Below, piece after piece: positions 56,375 through 64,000 of a stretch of 64,000 nt of DNA. The position numbers and the translations under genes are program-made. The first letter of the stretch is position 1. The number at the start of each line of letters is the position of its first letter. Location of the stretch: the NCBI GenBank assembly GCA_963832355.1, contig CAWHTX010000002.1:14024-78023 (forward strand), read 5' to 3'. Under the pieces are notes generated by a model. The model was given only the letters and a program-made list of their open reading frames with translations, had not been told where the DNA came from and searched no databases. This stretch comes from DATFVA01 sp963832355 (GTDB lineage Bacteria > Bacteroidota > Ignavibacteria > Ignavibacteriales > Ignavibacteriaceae).

Positions 56375-57769
56375 ATGAATGAAGCAAAGAATACGATATC
56401 ACCTCTTTCTGAGATACTTGCAGCAAAGACACAGGAACTGATAGATCAGCGAAATAAATTTGAAGCTATTTTCAATAGTAATATTGAAGGAACGTTTACT
56501 ATTGACAAAGACTGGACTATTACTGCATTTAACAATTCTGCCGAAAAGATAACCGGATATAAGAAAGAAGAGGCAATAGGAAATAAATGCTGGAATATTT
56601 TTGCTTCAAACCTCTGCAGGAACGGCTGCCATATGGAACAAACCATGAATAAAGGTAAATCGACCATCGGGAATGAGCTTGAAATCGTTCAGAAAAACGG
56701 TAATAAAGTTCCTATTCGAATTAACTCCGCTATTCTTCTGAATAATAAAAATGAAAAAATAGGTGCGATAGAGACCTTTATTGATATATCCGAAATAAGG
56801 AATTTATCAGCCCATCTGGATGAACGTTACAGCTATGAAAATATTATTGGAAAAAATAAGGAGCTGAAAAAAATTATCTCAGTACTGGAGAATGTAGCAC
56901 AGACTGATAGTTCAGTACTATTGACCGGTGAAAGCGGAACCGGAAAAGAACTGGCCGCGCGTGCCATCCACCTTCGCAGTCCCAGACGAGCCGAAGCCTT
57001 TATCGCGGTAAACTGCAGTGCATTCGTCGAGTCGTTGATTGAAAGCGAACTATTCGGACATGAAAAAGGTGCTTTTACCGGAGCAATTAAAACCAAGGTC
57101 GGCAGATTTGAATTAGCTAAAGGCGGTACTCTGTTCCTGGACGAGATCGGGGATCTTTCATTAGCTGTACAGACAAAGTTTCTGCGTGTACTCGAGACAC
57201 GGGAATTTGAACGGGTCGGTGGCACGAAAAGTATTAATATGGAAGCCAGGATCATCGCTGCAACAAATAAAGATCTCAATAAAGAAATAATGGAAGGGAG
57301 ATTCAGGAAAGATCTTTTTTACAGGATAAATATTATTAATATCCATCTTCCATCACTGAGGGAAAGAAAGGATGATCTTCCATTACTTGTCAGTCACTTT
57401 ATCGATCATTTCAATGAGAAATTCGGTAAATCAGTAAGACAATTTTCTTCAGCGGCTTATGAATTATTAACTGACTACGAATGGCCGGGAAACATAAGAG
57501 AACTCGAAAATATTATAGAACACTGTTTTATTCTATGCCCGGGCAGTATCATCCAAACAGAACACCTTCCGAAAAGTATTCGTGAAAGAAAAATTCAAAG
57601 TGCTGATATAAATTCAACTCATATAAGGAAGAACCTCAGGGATACGGAGAAAGAAATTATTTTGTATACTCTTGAAAAGAATAAATGGAATAAAAAAGCA
57701 ACTGCAAAAGAACTTAATATTAATCCGTCCACACTGTGGAGAAAATTAAAAAAACTTGACATTAATTAG
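56375..57769 (+). CDS. Sigma-54-dependent activator with Cys-containing PAS domain (second copy)
   Basis: 464 residues. A short coiled N-terminus (about 1-30), PAS domain (about 32-150, cysteines 72, 81 and 85 in the same Cys-x8-Cys-x3-Cys pattern as the first copy), AAA+ domain (Walker A GESGTGKE, intact GAFTGA, Walker B GGTLFLDEIGDL) and a Fis-type helix-turn-helix (NPSTLWRKLKKL). Ribosome site GAGGAGG lies 6 bases upstream. It is divergent from the ferredoxin gene and overlaps none. It probably drives the neighbouring cluster through the TTGCA repeats; this is inference from layout. Confidence 0.94.
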   Translation: MNEAKNTISPLSEILAAKTQELIDQRNKFEAIFNSNIEGTFTIDKDWTITAFNNSAEKITGYKKEEAIGNKCWNIFASNLCRNGCHMEQTMNKGKSTIGNELEIVQKNGNKVPIRINSAILLNNKNEKIGAIETFIDISEIRNLSAHLDERYSYENIIGKNKELKKIISVLENVAQTDSSVLLTGESGTGKELAARAIHLRSPRRAEAFIAVNCSAFVESLIESELFGHEKGAFTGAIKTKVGRFELAKGGTLFLDEIGDLSLAVQTKFLRVLETREFERVGGTKSINMEARIIAATNKDLNKEIMEGRFRKDLFYRINIINIHLPSLRERKDDLPLLVSHFIDHFNEKFGKSVRQFSSAAYELLTDYEWPGNIRELENIIEHCFILCPGSIIQTEHLPKSIRERKIQSADINSTHIRKNLRDTEKEIILYTLEKNKWNKKATAKELNINPSTLWRKLKKLDIN

Positions 57770-57794
57770 AGCAGTTGATTTTATAACCAGGCAA

Positions 57795-58116
57795 TCATTG
57801 AGTATCGTAAGCACTGATGGCTTCCGGAAGGACCTGGATAACACTGTGTCCTGCAGCCGGAAGACCCACAAGGATGGCACTGATCACTTCATCCCGTGAA
57901 GCTCCCGCTTTTTTTGCCGATTGTACATGAAAACGTATCCCGCTTTCCAGCCTCAATGCGGCCAGTACAGCCAGATAAGCCAATTCCCCGGTTTTCTTAT
58001 CAAGAGCACCAGCTTTGTCCAATCCCTGCACCATTTCCATCCATGTACCCGGACTGACGGGGGGCTTCAGTTAAAAATGTCTGAAAAGCATCACTAAGTA
58101 AAGATTGTTTGTTCAT
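57795..58116 (-). CDS. Carboxymuconolactone decarboxylase-like protein, frameshifted
   Basis: About 106 residues after repair. The intact part (57795-58040) has the AhpD-like core LAYLAVLAALRLESGIRFHV and a helix GASRDEVISAI, but the usual CxxC of AhpD is not present. From ATG 58116 (AGGATGA upstream) the frame reads MNKQSLLSDAFQTFLTEAP, then breaks in a run of six G on the plus strand (58059-58064). Removing one base restores EAPVSPGTWMEMVQGLDK. Function may be thiol-independent. Converges with the sigma-54 activator. Confidence 0.78.
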
Positions 58117-58205
58117 GGTAAATCATCCTTTTTGTTTACTTCAGTAAGAATTTGCAGTTAAGCTATGTTAACTCAAGGCGAAATTAAAGAAGCTAAAACT
58201 TCATA

Positions 58206-59543
58206 TTAAACATCAATAATATGTTTACTTTTTACATTGAATCGCACAGTCAGCAGTGCTGCAGATGCAGCCAGACCCAGTAGAAGTCCTACCCATACGC
58301 CTACAATTCCGTAATCATATGTGAATCCAAGTAAATATCCGGCAGGCAAAGCAACCACCCAGTAAGCAATAAATGTTATCAGCGTAGGTCCTTTAACATC
58401 TGTCATTCCTCGAAGTACGCCGATACCAACAGCCTGTACACCATCAAACATCTGGAACAATGCAGCGATTATAAGAATAGTTGATGCGATGGAAATTACT
58501 TCCGGATTATCAATATAAAATGCCGGCAGTATGTTCCGGAATATTATAAATATTATTCCGAAAGTTCCCATTATCGATCCCGAAATAATAATTGCCGTGA
58601 ATCCGGCTCTTCTTGTTTCCTCAATATTTTTGCGTCCGACAGCATTCCCGACCCGTATGCTCCCGGCAGCCGATACTCCGAGTGCACACATAAATGATAT
58701 TGACGCCAGGTTAATTGCTATCTGGTGGGCTGCAAGCTGATAAGTGCCAAGCCACCCGACCATTACAACGGCGAATGAAAAAGCACCAATTTCGAAGAAA
58801 TACTGGATTCCGCTCGGTAGTCCTAAGGCAAGTATTTTTTTTATGATTTTAGTATTTATGCTCTTAAAGTGAAATGTTACATCATATCGCTTAAAATATT
58901 CTGCCTGCATTACATATATCATCATAATTACAGCCATAAATACTCTTGAGATAAAAGTAGCCCAACCGGCTCCATCGAGTCCGAGCTGTGGTAAACCTGC
59001 CTTTCCGAAGATCAGCAGCCAATTACTGAAGATATTCACAATATTTGCCAGCAGTACAACAAACATAGAAGGACGCATCACAGAAAATCCTTCAATAAAC
59101 TGCTTGTATGAGGCAAATACCATATATGGAATACCTGAGAATCCGAGAATCCTGGTATAGGACTGTGCCTGTGCAACCACTTCAGGAGGCTGGTCTATAT
59201 AAACCAGGAGAAAGGATGCACCCCAAATGGCCATGGCGATAATAAAGCCCGTTATTACATTTATTAAGAGGGATTGGCGGAACAGGATCCCGCATTCTTC
59301 GTACCTCTTCCCTCCTACCGCAATAGCCACCAGCGGTGTTACGGCAATAGAGATACCCAATCCTACAATCGATATAAGGATAAAGAGGCTGTTGCCCACC
59401 GAGGCAGCTGCAAGCGGAACCGCACCCACGCTGCCGACCATAATACTGTCTACCACACCCATCATTATAAAGCCCAGCTGACCAATAATTACGGGGTATG
59501 CCAGTTCCAGAGTTTTCTTTATTTCTTTTTTATAAAGATTCAT
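58206..59543 (-). CDS. MATE-family multidrug/cation exporter
   Basis: 445 residues, twelve helices in two six-helix halves. I choose ATG 59543 (GGAATC upstream) as the protein then starts at NLYKKEIKKTLELAYPVIIG, just before helix 1; the frame is open to 59603. MATE signature segments include GVVDSIMVGSVGAVPLAAAS and, in the second half, AAHQIAINLASISFM. Exports cationic compounds by Na+ or H+ antiport. Single-gene unit. Confidence 0.92.
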   Translation of the reverse strand: MNLYKKEIKKTLELAYPVIIGQLGFIMMGVVDSIMVGSVGAVPLAAASVGNSLFILISIVGLGISIAVTPLVAIAVGGKRYEECGILFRQSLLINVITGFIIAMAIWGASFLLVYIDQPPEVVAQAQSYTRILGFSGIPYMVFASYKQFIEGFSVMRPSMFVVLLANIVNIFSNWLLIFGKAGLPQLGLDGAGWATFISRVFMAVIMMIYVMQAEYFKRYDVTFHFKSINTKIIKKILALGLPSGIQYFFEIGAFSFAVVMVGWLGTYQLAAHQIAINLASISFMCALGVSAAGSIRVGNAVGRKNIEETRRAGFTAIIISGSIMGTFGIIFIIFRNILPAFYIDNPEVISIASTILIIAALFQMFDGVQAVGIGVLRGMTDVKGPTLITFIAYWVVALPAGYLLGFTYDYGIVGVWVGLLLGLAASAALLTVRFNVKSKHIIDV

Positions 59544-59603
59544 AAAAAGATTCCAGCAAAAGGAAATATAAATAATTCTTTTGGGGTATTTCACAATGAG
59601 CAT

Positions 59604-59632
59604 AAAAAAACCGGGATGGGCAATCCCGGTTT
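59604..59632 (-). terminator. Rho-independent terminator of the HEAT-repeat gene
   Basis: On the minus strand AACCGGGAT and ATCCCGGTT form a perfect 9-bp stem with a 5-base loop, then run into seven T. The leader before it has CCTCCTCC, as in the terminator at 23463. Confidence 0.9.
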
Positions 59633-59660
59633 GGAGGAGGTTCTCTTATGAAGAAACAAT

Positions 59661-60104
59661 TTACCGGATTGCTACTTCATTGTCTACATTATCAAAATTT
59701 ATTGTGCTAACCCTTTCTTTTAAAGTCTCCTGGTAAAAGTTACTACACATTTTTTTTACCCGTTCACTGCCATCGAACCGAATGGCCTGCTTCACCGCAA
59801 AAATGCCCCTGGGATTATCAATCTTGTAAAGTGCAAGCGCGGCAACTATTCTTGCATTGTCGTATTCTTCATTTTTCAGCATTCTCATCAAAGGAATAAC
59901 GGCTTCTTCTGCCCTGATCTCACCCAGCATAAAAGCAGAACTGGTTCTGAGTTCGTAATTATCACTTTGAATGCCGATTAAGAGATTTACGATAGCAGAT
60001 TTTCTTGTTTCGGGATTTTTAATTGATTCTTTATTAAGTCCGTATGAAGTTGCTACCAGCAGAAAGAGGATTAAACCCGGAAGAGTCGTTAATAATCGAA
60101 ACAT
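59661..60104 (-). CDS. Exported HEAT-repeat protein
   Basis: 147 residues. Signal peptide to about residue 22, then two or three HEAT-like helical repeats (YELRTSSAFMLGEIRAEEAV; DNARIVAALALYKI). Such repeats mediate protein contacts in the periplasm. GGAGG lies 5 bases before the ATG. It ends at its own terminator. Partner unknown. Confidence 0.82.
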   Translation of the reverse strand: MFRLLTTLPGLILFLLVATSYGLNKESIKNPETRKSAIVNLLIGIQSDNYELRTSSAFMLGEIRAEEAVIPLMRMLKNEEYDNARIVAALALYKIDNPRGIFAVKQAIRFDGSERVKKMCSNFYQETLKERVSTINFDNVDNEVAIR

Positions 60105-60287
60105 ATGGCCCTCCGCTTCTTATTAAATTTTAACTTTTCCAAAGGTAAGTTTATAAGTTGGGCTTGTAAACTGATTTCGGATAGAAGGATAGTATTAAGG
60201 ATTGGGATCGATGCAATAGTGATTAACGAAATATATCAATGCAGATAATGCATGTTTCGTTTAGCAAATAATGGTGAAGGAATGAGA

Positions 60288-62081
60288 CTACTTCAGGAGA
60301 ATAAGCTTTTTAGACTGAACAGATGTCCCGGATTGACCTGAATAACTCTCAAGTCTGTAAATATAAACTCCACTTGCAAGTTTATTTCCGTTAAATTCAA
60401 AGTTGTAATTTCCCGGATTTTTTTCTTCATCGGTCAATATTGCAACTTCCTTTCCCAGAATATCGTATACACTGAGAGAAACTTTACTTCTTACAGGAAT
60501 CGAGAAGCTGATTGTTGTAACAGGATTAAATGGGTTGGGATAATTCTGGAATAATTGAAATTCCGGCTTAGCTGCTTTCTCACCCCGTGCGTAAACAGGA
60601 TTAGTTAATTCGTAGGTAACCTTAAATTCACCGCCGGTACCGGATGGAAGATTGAGGAGCCTTTCTTCAGCATTGAAGTCGTTATAAGATATACCATCTT
60701 TTTCTATTTCTTTGATCCTGTACTTTGAATCATCAAATGCTATAGGATTCATTTTTAGCACTCGGGCAGAATCAATCGGCTGGAAATCATAATATAACGA
60801 CACCGGAACTCCTTTAAAGAACAGATTTCCATAAAGATAAGTATAATAACCAAGTTCTATGGAATGATAACCTGCTTTACCGCTGCTTCCCTTCTCAAGT
60901 CCCCATATCTGACCGCCGTATCTGGTCCGGTCAGAATAAACCTCTCCGTATTCATGGTCGACAAAATAAGTCATAAAGAAATTGAGAGTTTCATCTGCCA
61001 TCTGAAGGTATTCGGATTCCCCGGTAAGATTATACATCATAAGTCCGGCAGTTACAGCCTGCTCCATCTGCCACCAGGCCTTAGCCGTATCAACCTGTCC
61101 CCACATAAGCATTTCACCTGTAACACGGTTATAGTCTTTATAGGGACCTCCCAGCTCGTGATCATAACCGTTGTTCCAGACGTCCCGGATTAAATCATGT
61201 GCAGCATTGATATAATTTGTATCCGGTATAAGCTGGTTTATCCTTCCGAGACACCAGCCTGATTTAAGAACATGCCCCATAATCGTCATGGTTTCATTAT
61301 TATTCCAGGCCCAGTCGGAGTAATACTGCTCCACGAAACCAATTGCCTGCTGCGGCATACTCCCGTAGAGATGTGTCAGAATATTATCCGCCAGCTGAAG
61401 CAGACGTGTCCTATATACATTTTCTCCCGTCAGCAGATAGAGAGTGAGAACGTTGGTAGTAATGGCATCCACAGTCGCATTAAAGCTCTTATCGTATACT
61501 GAAGACCAGTCATAAGTCCCATAATCATAGTATCCCAAATCCTGGGGGTCATCATCCCACAAATGATTTTCGCTGCTGTTATATCCAGCCATAAGCTGGT
61601 TCCAGTCATTTGTATCTCTTGTTGCTTCATAACTTGCCGCTATACCCAGGAGTGCATAATGCTGATCAAATGCAGTTTTTACATCATTAGGGTTTATAGG
61701 GTTACCATATCTATCCATACTATGATACCATCCGTCGTGAGAATTATCCCAGGCATAATCGTACATAAAATCGAGAGCGTAACGGGCCATCGTCAGGTAT
61801 TCCTGGTTTCCCGTAAGCATATATGCCCTAACAAACCCGTAAGCATCTCTTGACTGGGTAATAAGATCTTTATTTGTTCCCCAGTTTTCTATCACGTTAC
61901 CGAAACGATCAACGTTTGTAAAGAAACCTCCGAAAGAGGTGTCATAGACCTGTGTCCAGAATTGCGCACAGCTGTCTACATAAGGAATTGCCTTCGAAGG
62001 ATCCTGCAGATAAGGTGAATGCGGAACATACTGTGCGAAGGAAATATTGACTAATATCAAAAATATGTAAAGTTTATTCAT
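60288..62081 (-). CDS. AGE-family epimerase/glycosidase-like enzyme with T9SS sorting domain
   Basis: About 597 residues. I choose ATG 62081, since GGGAGG lies just upstream and a signal peptide follows (MNKLYIFLILVNISFAQ). Residues about 25-420 form an (alpha/alpha)6 barrel like N-acylglucosamine or cellobiose 2-epimerases (DAYGFVRAYMLTG, FDQHYALLGIAASYEAT, WWQMEQAVTAGLMMYNLTG). The last 90 residues are a type A T9SS sorting domain with FQLFQNYPNPFNPVTTI and LASGVYIYRL. It should be exported across the outer membrane. Family assignment within the barrel group is tentative. It lies 42 bases after the M64 peptidase and may share its transcript. Confidence 0.8.
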   Translation of the reverse strand: MNKLYIFLILVNISFAQYVPHSPYLQDPSKAIPYVDSCAQFWTQVYDTSFGGFFTNVDRFGNVIENWGTNKDLITQSRDAYGFVRAYMLTGNQEYLTMARYALDFMYDYAWDNSHDGWYHSMDRYGNPINPNDVKTAFDQHYALLGIAASYEATRDTNDWNQLMAGYNSSENHLWDDDPQDLGYYDYGTYDWSSVYDKSFNATVDAITTNVLTLYLLTGENVYRTRLLQLADNILTHLYGSMPQQAIGFVEQYYSDWAWNNNETMTIMGHVLKSGWCLGRINQLIPDTNYINAAHDLIRDVWNNGYDHELGGPYKDYNRVTGEMLMWGQVDTAKAWWQMEQAVTAGLMMYNLTGESEYLQMADETLNFFMTYFVDHEYGEVYSDRTRYGGQIWGLEKGSSGKAGYHSIELGYYTYLYGNLFFKGVPVSLYYDFQPIDSARVLKMNPIAFDDSKYRIKEIEKDGISYNDFNAEERLLNLPSGTGGEFKVTYELTNPVYARGEKAAKPEFQLFQNYPNPFNPVTTISFSIPVRSKVSLSVYDILGKEVAILTDEEKNPGNYNFEFNGNKLASGVYIYRLESYSGQSGTSVQSKKLILLK

Positions 62082-62123
62082 TCCGGACCTCCCATCCAAA
62101 ATTTCCCAACCTGCCCAGTGGTG

Positions 62124-63578
62124 TTAGTCTGTATAGTGATTTATCACCTTTTTTATGCTTTCTGTACAGACGGTGCAGAACGGCTTGGCACCTTTAGAGA
62201 ACATTATACAGTCGATCATTGGTCTGTACATCCCCTTAGAGGAATAACCGGCTCCTTCAAATGCTCCTGTCATACCCCAGTATTTACTGCTACGGAGAAA
62301 TTGATCAACTTCATCACTATGTTTTTTATCCAGCTCATTATATTTTTCTTTAAGTGAATCAATTACTGTCTCATCGGCTTTTTGTCTCTGAAGGGCAGCT
62401 ATTTTTGTGTTTAGTTCCCTTCTGACTTTCTGCCAGGCGAGATCGAACTTATCATATTCTTCTTTTTCCCAGGGTGTTGGGATCTCGATGCCGGGGGTAA
62501 CAAGGTATTTCCATTTCAGGTTGTCTTTATCAAGCAGACGTGTAATGTTAGGTTCAACAGGTTCCACCCCTTTTGGATAAAAATCATTGTAAGCTACATC
62601 AGAAGTATAATACTCATCTGCGAGTCCCGAGAATGAATGACCAAACTCATGGAGGAATATATAATCGCTGAACTGGTTATCGGAGATAAAAGTGCAGTAG
62701 AAGTTATAAATTCCCCCTCCTCCGTAACGAGATTCATTTATCATTATGTAAATAGCATCATAAGGTACGTTCGCCGCTAAATCTCTCATTGACTTATTAT
62801 CTTCGGTAAGTATATACCTTTCTGAGCCAAGAGAATAATATGTCGTGCTGAGAATTGTATTTTTATATATACCTGCACCGGGATTGTCGCAGCCGCTGTC
62901 AAGCGAAGCCTTGAAGACGCCGTAGATATTAAATTTGTCTTTTAGAGATTCGTAAGGTTCCTGACTCATAAAAAGATCTGAAAAATGTTTCAGGTCCTTT
63001 TCAAATTTCGATCTCTCGTTTTTAGTGTAGCCTTCACCCAATATTACTACATCAACCTTATTGTGAGGATCACCTGAATAATATTCTTTATAAACTGTAA
63101 CTCCGGTACTGTCAACCGGTTCATCTGATATATATATGTCGGCCGGATCGATTACAGTCGAATAAATTTCGTGAAGATTATTCAAACTATCTCTTTTATC
63201 GAGAGCAAATCTTATCTTGTTCTTTGGTGCTGGTACAATTGCACTCTCCTGGAAAGTCTTCTGTACGCCGTTAAGTGCCTCATTGCTGGTCTGATATTCT
63301 TTGAAATAGCTGTCGAATCCTTTGGAGTAAATTAGTTTTCCTGTCTGTTCATCGTAAACTTTATAATAGTAGGCACCGTTATTAAAGTTATCAATTAGAT
63401 TATCGGGGTTTCCAGCCCAGATGCCATACCTGTATATTTGGTCGAGGGATACAAGTTCTTTTGAAGAATTACCTGTATGATAATAATCGATCCGCATCGT
63501 TTTATCACTGAAATAATCACTAAATGTCTGAGCGCAGATAAGAGATGCGGAGAAGGCTAAAAGTATGAGAGTTTTCAT
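62124..63578 (-). CDS. Secreted M64-family zinc metallopeptidase
   Basis: 484 residues. Signal peptide to about residue 16, an N-terminal beta domain (about 20-170), then the M64 peptidase domain: VDVVILGEGYT, and the zinc site HEFGHSFSGLADEY near residue 315. A coiled-coil-like Lys/Glu segment (about 395-440) is inserted before the last motif CTVCTESIKKVINH. No sorting domain is present, so it may stay in the periplasm. It is the first gene of a likely pair with the epimerase-like enzyme. Confidence 0.88.
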   Translation of the reverse strand: MKTLILLAFSASLICAQTFSDYFSDKTMRIDYYHTGNSSKELVSLDQIYRYGIWAGNPDNLIDNFNNGAYYYKVYDEQTGKLIYSKGFDSYFKEYQTSNEALNGVQKTFQESAIVPAPKNKIRFALDKRDSLNNLHEIYSTVIDPADIYISDEPVDSTGVTVYKEYYSGDPHNKVDVVILGEGYTKNERSKFEKDLKHFSDLFMSQEPYESLKDKFNIYGVFKASLDSGCDNPGAGIYKNTILSTTYYSLGSERYILTEDNKSMRDLAANVPYDAIYIMINESRYGGGGIYNFYCTFISDNQFSDYIFLHEFGHSFSGLADEYYTSDVAYNDFYPKGVEPVEPNITRLLDKDNLKWKYLVTPGIEIPTPWEKEEYDKFDLAWQKVRRELNTKIAALQRQKADETVIDSLKEKYNELDKKHSDEVDQFLRSSKYWGMTGAFEGAGYSSKGMYRPMIDCIMFSKGAKPFCTVCTESIKKVINHYTD

Positions 63579-63868
63579 ATAGATTTTTCTTGTTAATGAT
63601 GATTACAAATTTATTAAAGCGGAAAGAGAGTTGAAAGTAATCTTTCAATGCAATTATCCTTTAAGAATCGTAGCCATAGCTTATTGATCACGGAGTTATC
63701 TGGTGGTTATCCCGGAGTTACAGGCCGAGCAAAGGCCGAATACAGGCCGAGCAGAGATCAAAAGAAATAAAGAAATTTCATCTGAGTCACCCCTAAATTT
63801 TTTAATTATCGCACCTGTTTAATATAAAGTTATATAAATGAAATACAACCAGCGGGAATTTTTATATT
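63579..63868. other. Spacer upstream of the M64 gene, with 11-bp-period repeat
   Basis: 290 bases without a gene. It should hold the M64 promoter near 63579-63660, and holds the repeat at 63695-63760. The remainder (63760-63868) is AT-rich. Confidence 0.5.
63695..63760. repeat. 11-bp-period degenerate tandem repeat, locus D
   Basis: Six consecutive 11-base units: GTTATCTGGTG, GTTATCCCGGA, GTTACAGGCCG, AGCAAAGGCCG, AATACAGGCCG, AGCAGAGATCA. The phase is held exactly over 66 bases. Word content differs from loci A and B, but the period is the same. Confidence 0.65.
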
Positions 63869-63910
63869 AAAAAAGGCCATCTCAAACAGAGCGTTTAAGA
63901 CAGCCTTTTT
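63869..63910 (-). terminator. Probable terminator of tRNA-Ser
   Basis: On the minus strand GGCTGTCTTAAAC and GTTTGAGATGGCC pair with a few G-U or mismatch positions around a CGCTCT loop, followed by a run of T. It starts 6 bases after the tRNA 3' end. Confidence 0.7.
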
Positions 63911-63915
63911 ACGTG

Positions 63916-64000
63916 CGGAGAGACAGGGATTCGAACCCTGGGTAGGGCAAACGCCCCACAACGGTTTTCGAGACCGCCCCGTTCAACCACTCCGGCATCT
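63916..64000 (-). tRNA. tRNA-Ser(CGA), 5' end cut by the window edge
   Basis: Type II tRNA on the minus strand. The T arm (GGGTTCGAATCCC), long variable arm, anticodon arm CGGT-CTCGAAA-ACCG with anticodon CGA, and 3' acceptor strand TCTCTCC plus G are visible. The first about four bases of the acceptor 5' strand lie beyond the window. CCA is not encoded. Confidence 0.93.

Noticed and set aside
59648..59710. 20-codon plus-strand frame with a perfect AGGAGG just upstream
   Set aside because: It is the reverse of the CCTCCTCC leader of the HEAT gene terminator and the end of that gene; too short and antisense to be supported.

Overview
The window reads as chromosome of a Gram-negative anaerobe or facultative anaerobe of the Bacteroidota/Chlorobiota group, most like the Ignavibacteria. 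This placement is inferred from the gene set. The clues are a C-terminal type IX secretion signal with an NYPNPFNP motif, a TonB receptor with a carboxypeptidase-like plug extension, a fused NuoCD, bacillithiol synthesis (bshC), pyruvoyl arginine decarboxylase, and sigma-54 regulators beside an Hmc-type redox complex. No phage, insertion sequence, rRNA or CRISPR was seen. One tRNA-Ser is cut by the right edge.

Layout. 0-4.2 kb: secreted GH31 glycosidase, a structured spacer, a CBS-domain protein and a PEBP-family protein. 4.2-19.2 kb: a complete complex I operon on the minus strand (nuoA, B, CD, E, F, G, H, I, J, K, L, M, N). 19.4-25 kb: an OB-fold lipoprotein, malic enzyme MaeB and a DUF6600-like surface protein, separated by repeat-rich spacers. 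25-36.8 kb: a GT2/flippase-like/radical SAM trio, bshC, then two housekeeping operons (HicB-like, trmH, aroA, sugar-ABC ATPase; and ymdB-like, DNA methyltransferase, folD, deoC). 37-38.8 kb: a DnaQ exonuclease-UvrC fusion. 38.8-58 kb: the most unusual part. 58-64 kb: a carboxymuconolactone decarboxylase-like protein, MATE exporter, HEAT protein, a T9SS-exported epimerase-like enzyme, an M64 peptidase and tRNA-Ser.

The 38.8-58 kb region looks like one regulon. It holds (1) a four-gene Hmc/Dsr-like membrane redox operon whose NrfD-type subunit is fused to a six-haem cytochrome; (2) a divergent operon of a NifX-DUF1847 fusion, a universal-stress-like protein and a PAS sigma-54 activator; (3) a second PAS sigma-54 activator divergent from up to 13 closely spaced minus-strand genes: ferredoxin, two COG0731-type radical SAM paralogues, a thioesterase, a CGGC protein, a DUF5320-like protein, two NifX-family proteins, pyruvoyl arginine decarboxylase, a small membrane protein, Mrp ATPase, TonB receptor and EamA permease. 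Sigma-54-like -24/-12 sequences lie in front of all three groups. TTGCA-core inverted repeats that could be enhancer sites lie in both divergent spacers. The two activators have near-identical recognition helices and share a Cys-x8-Cys-x3-Cys motif in their PAS domains. I infer a redox-sensed, sigma-54-driven module linking metal-cofactor or Fe-S chemistry to quinone-level electron transfer. Its actual reaction cannot be read from sequence.

Two genome-scale signals also stand out. Five conserved genes (nuoN, bshC twice, aroA, the DnaQ-UvrC gene and the carboxymuconolactone decarboxylase gene) are broken by six frameshifts, and every one is a single extra base. Several spacers carry 11-bp-period repeats or GC-rich hairpin words with a recurring GGTYAACG motif.
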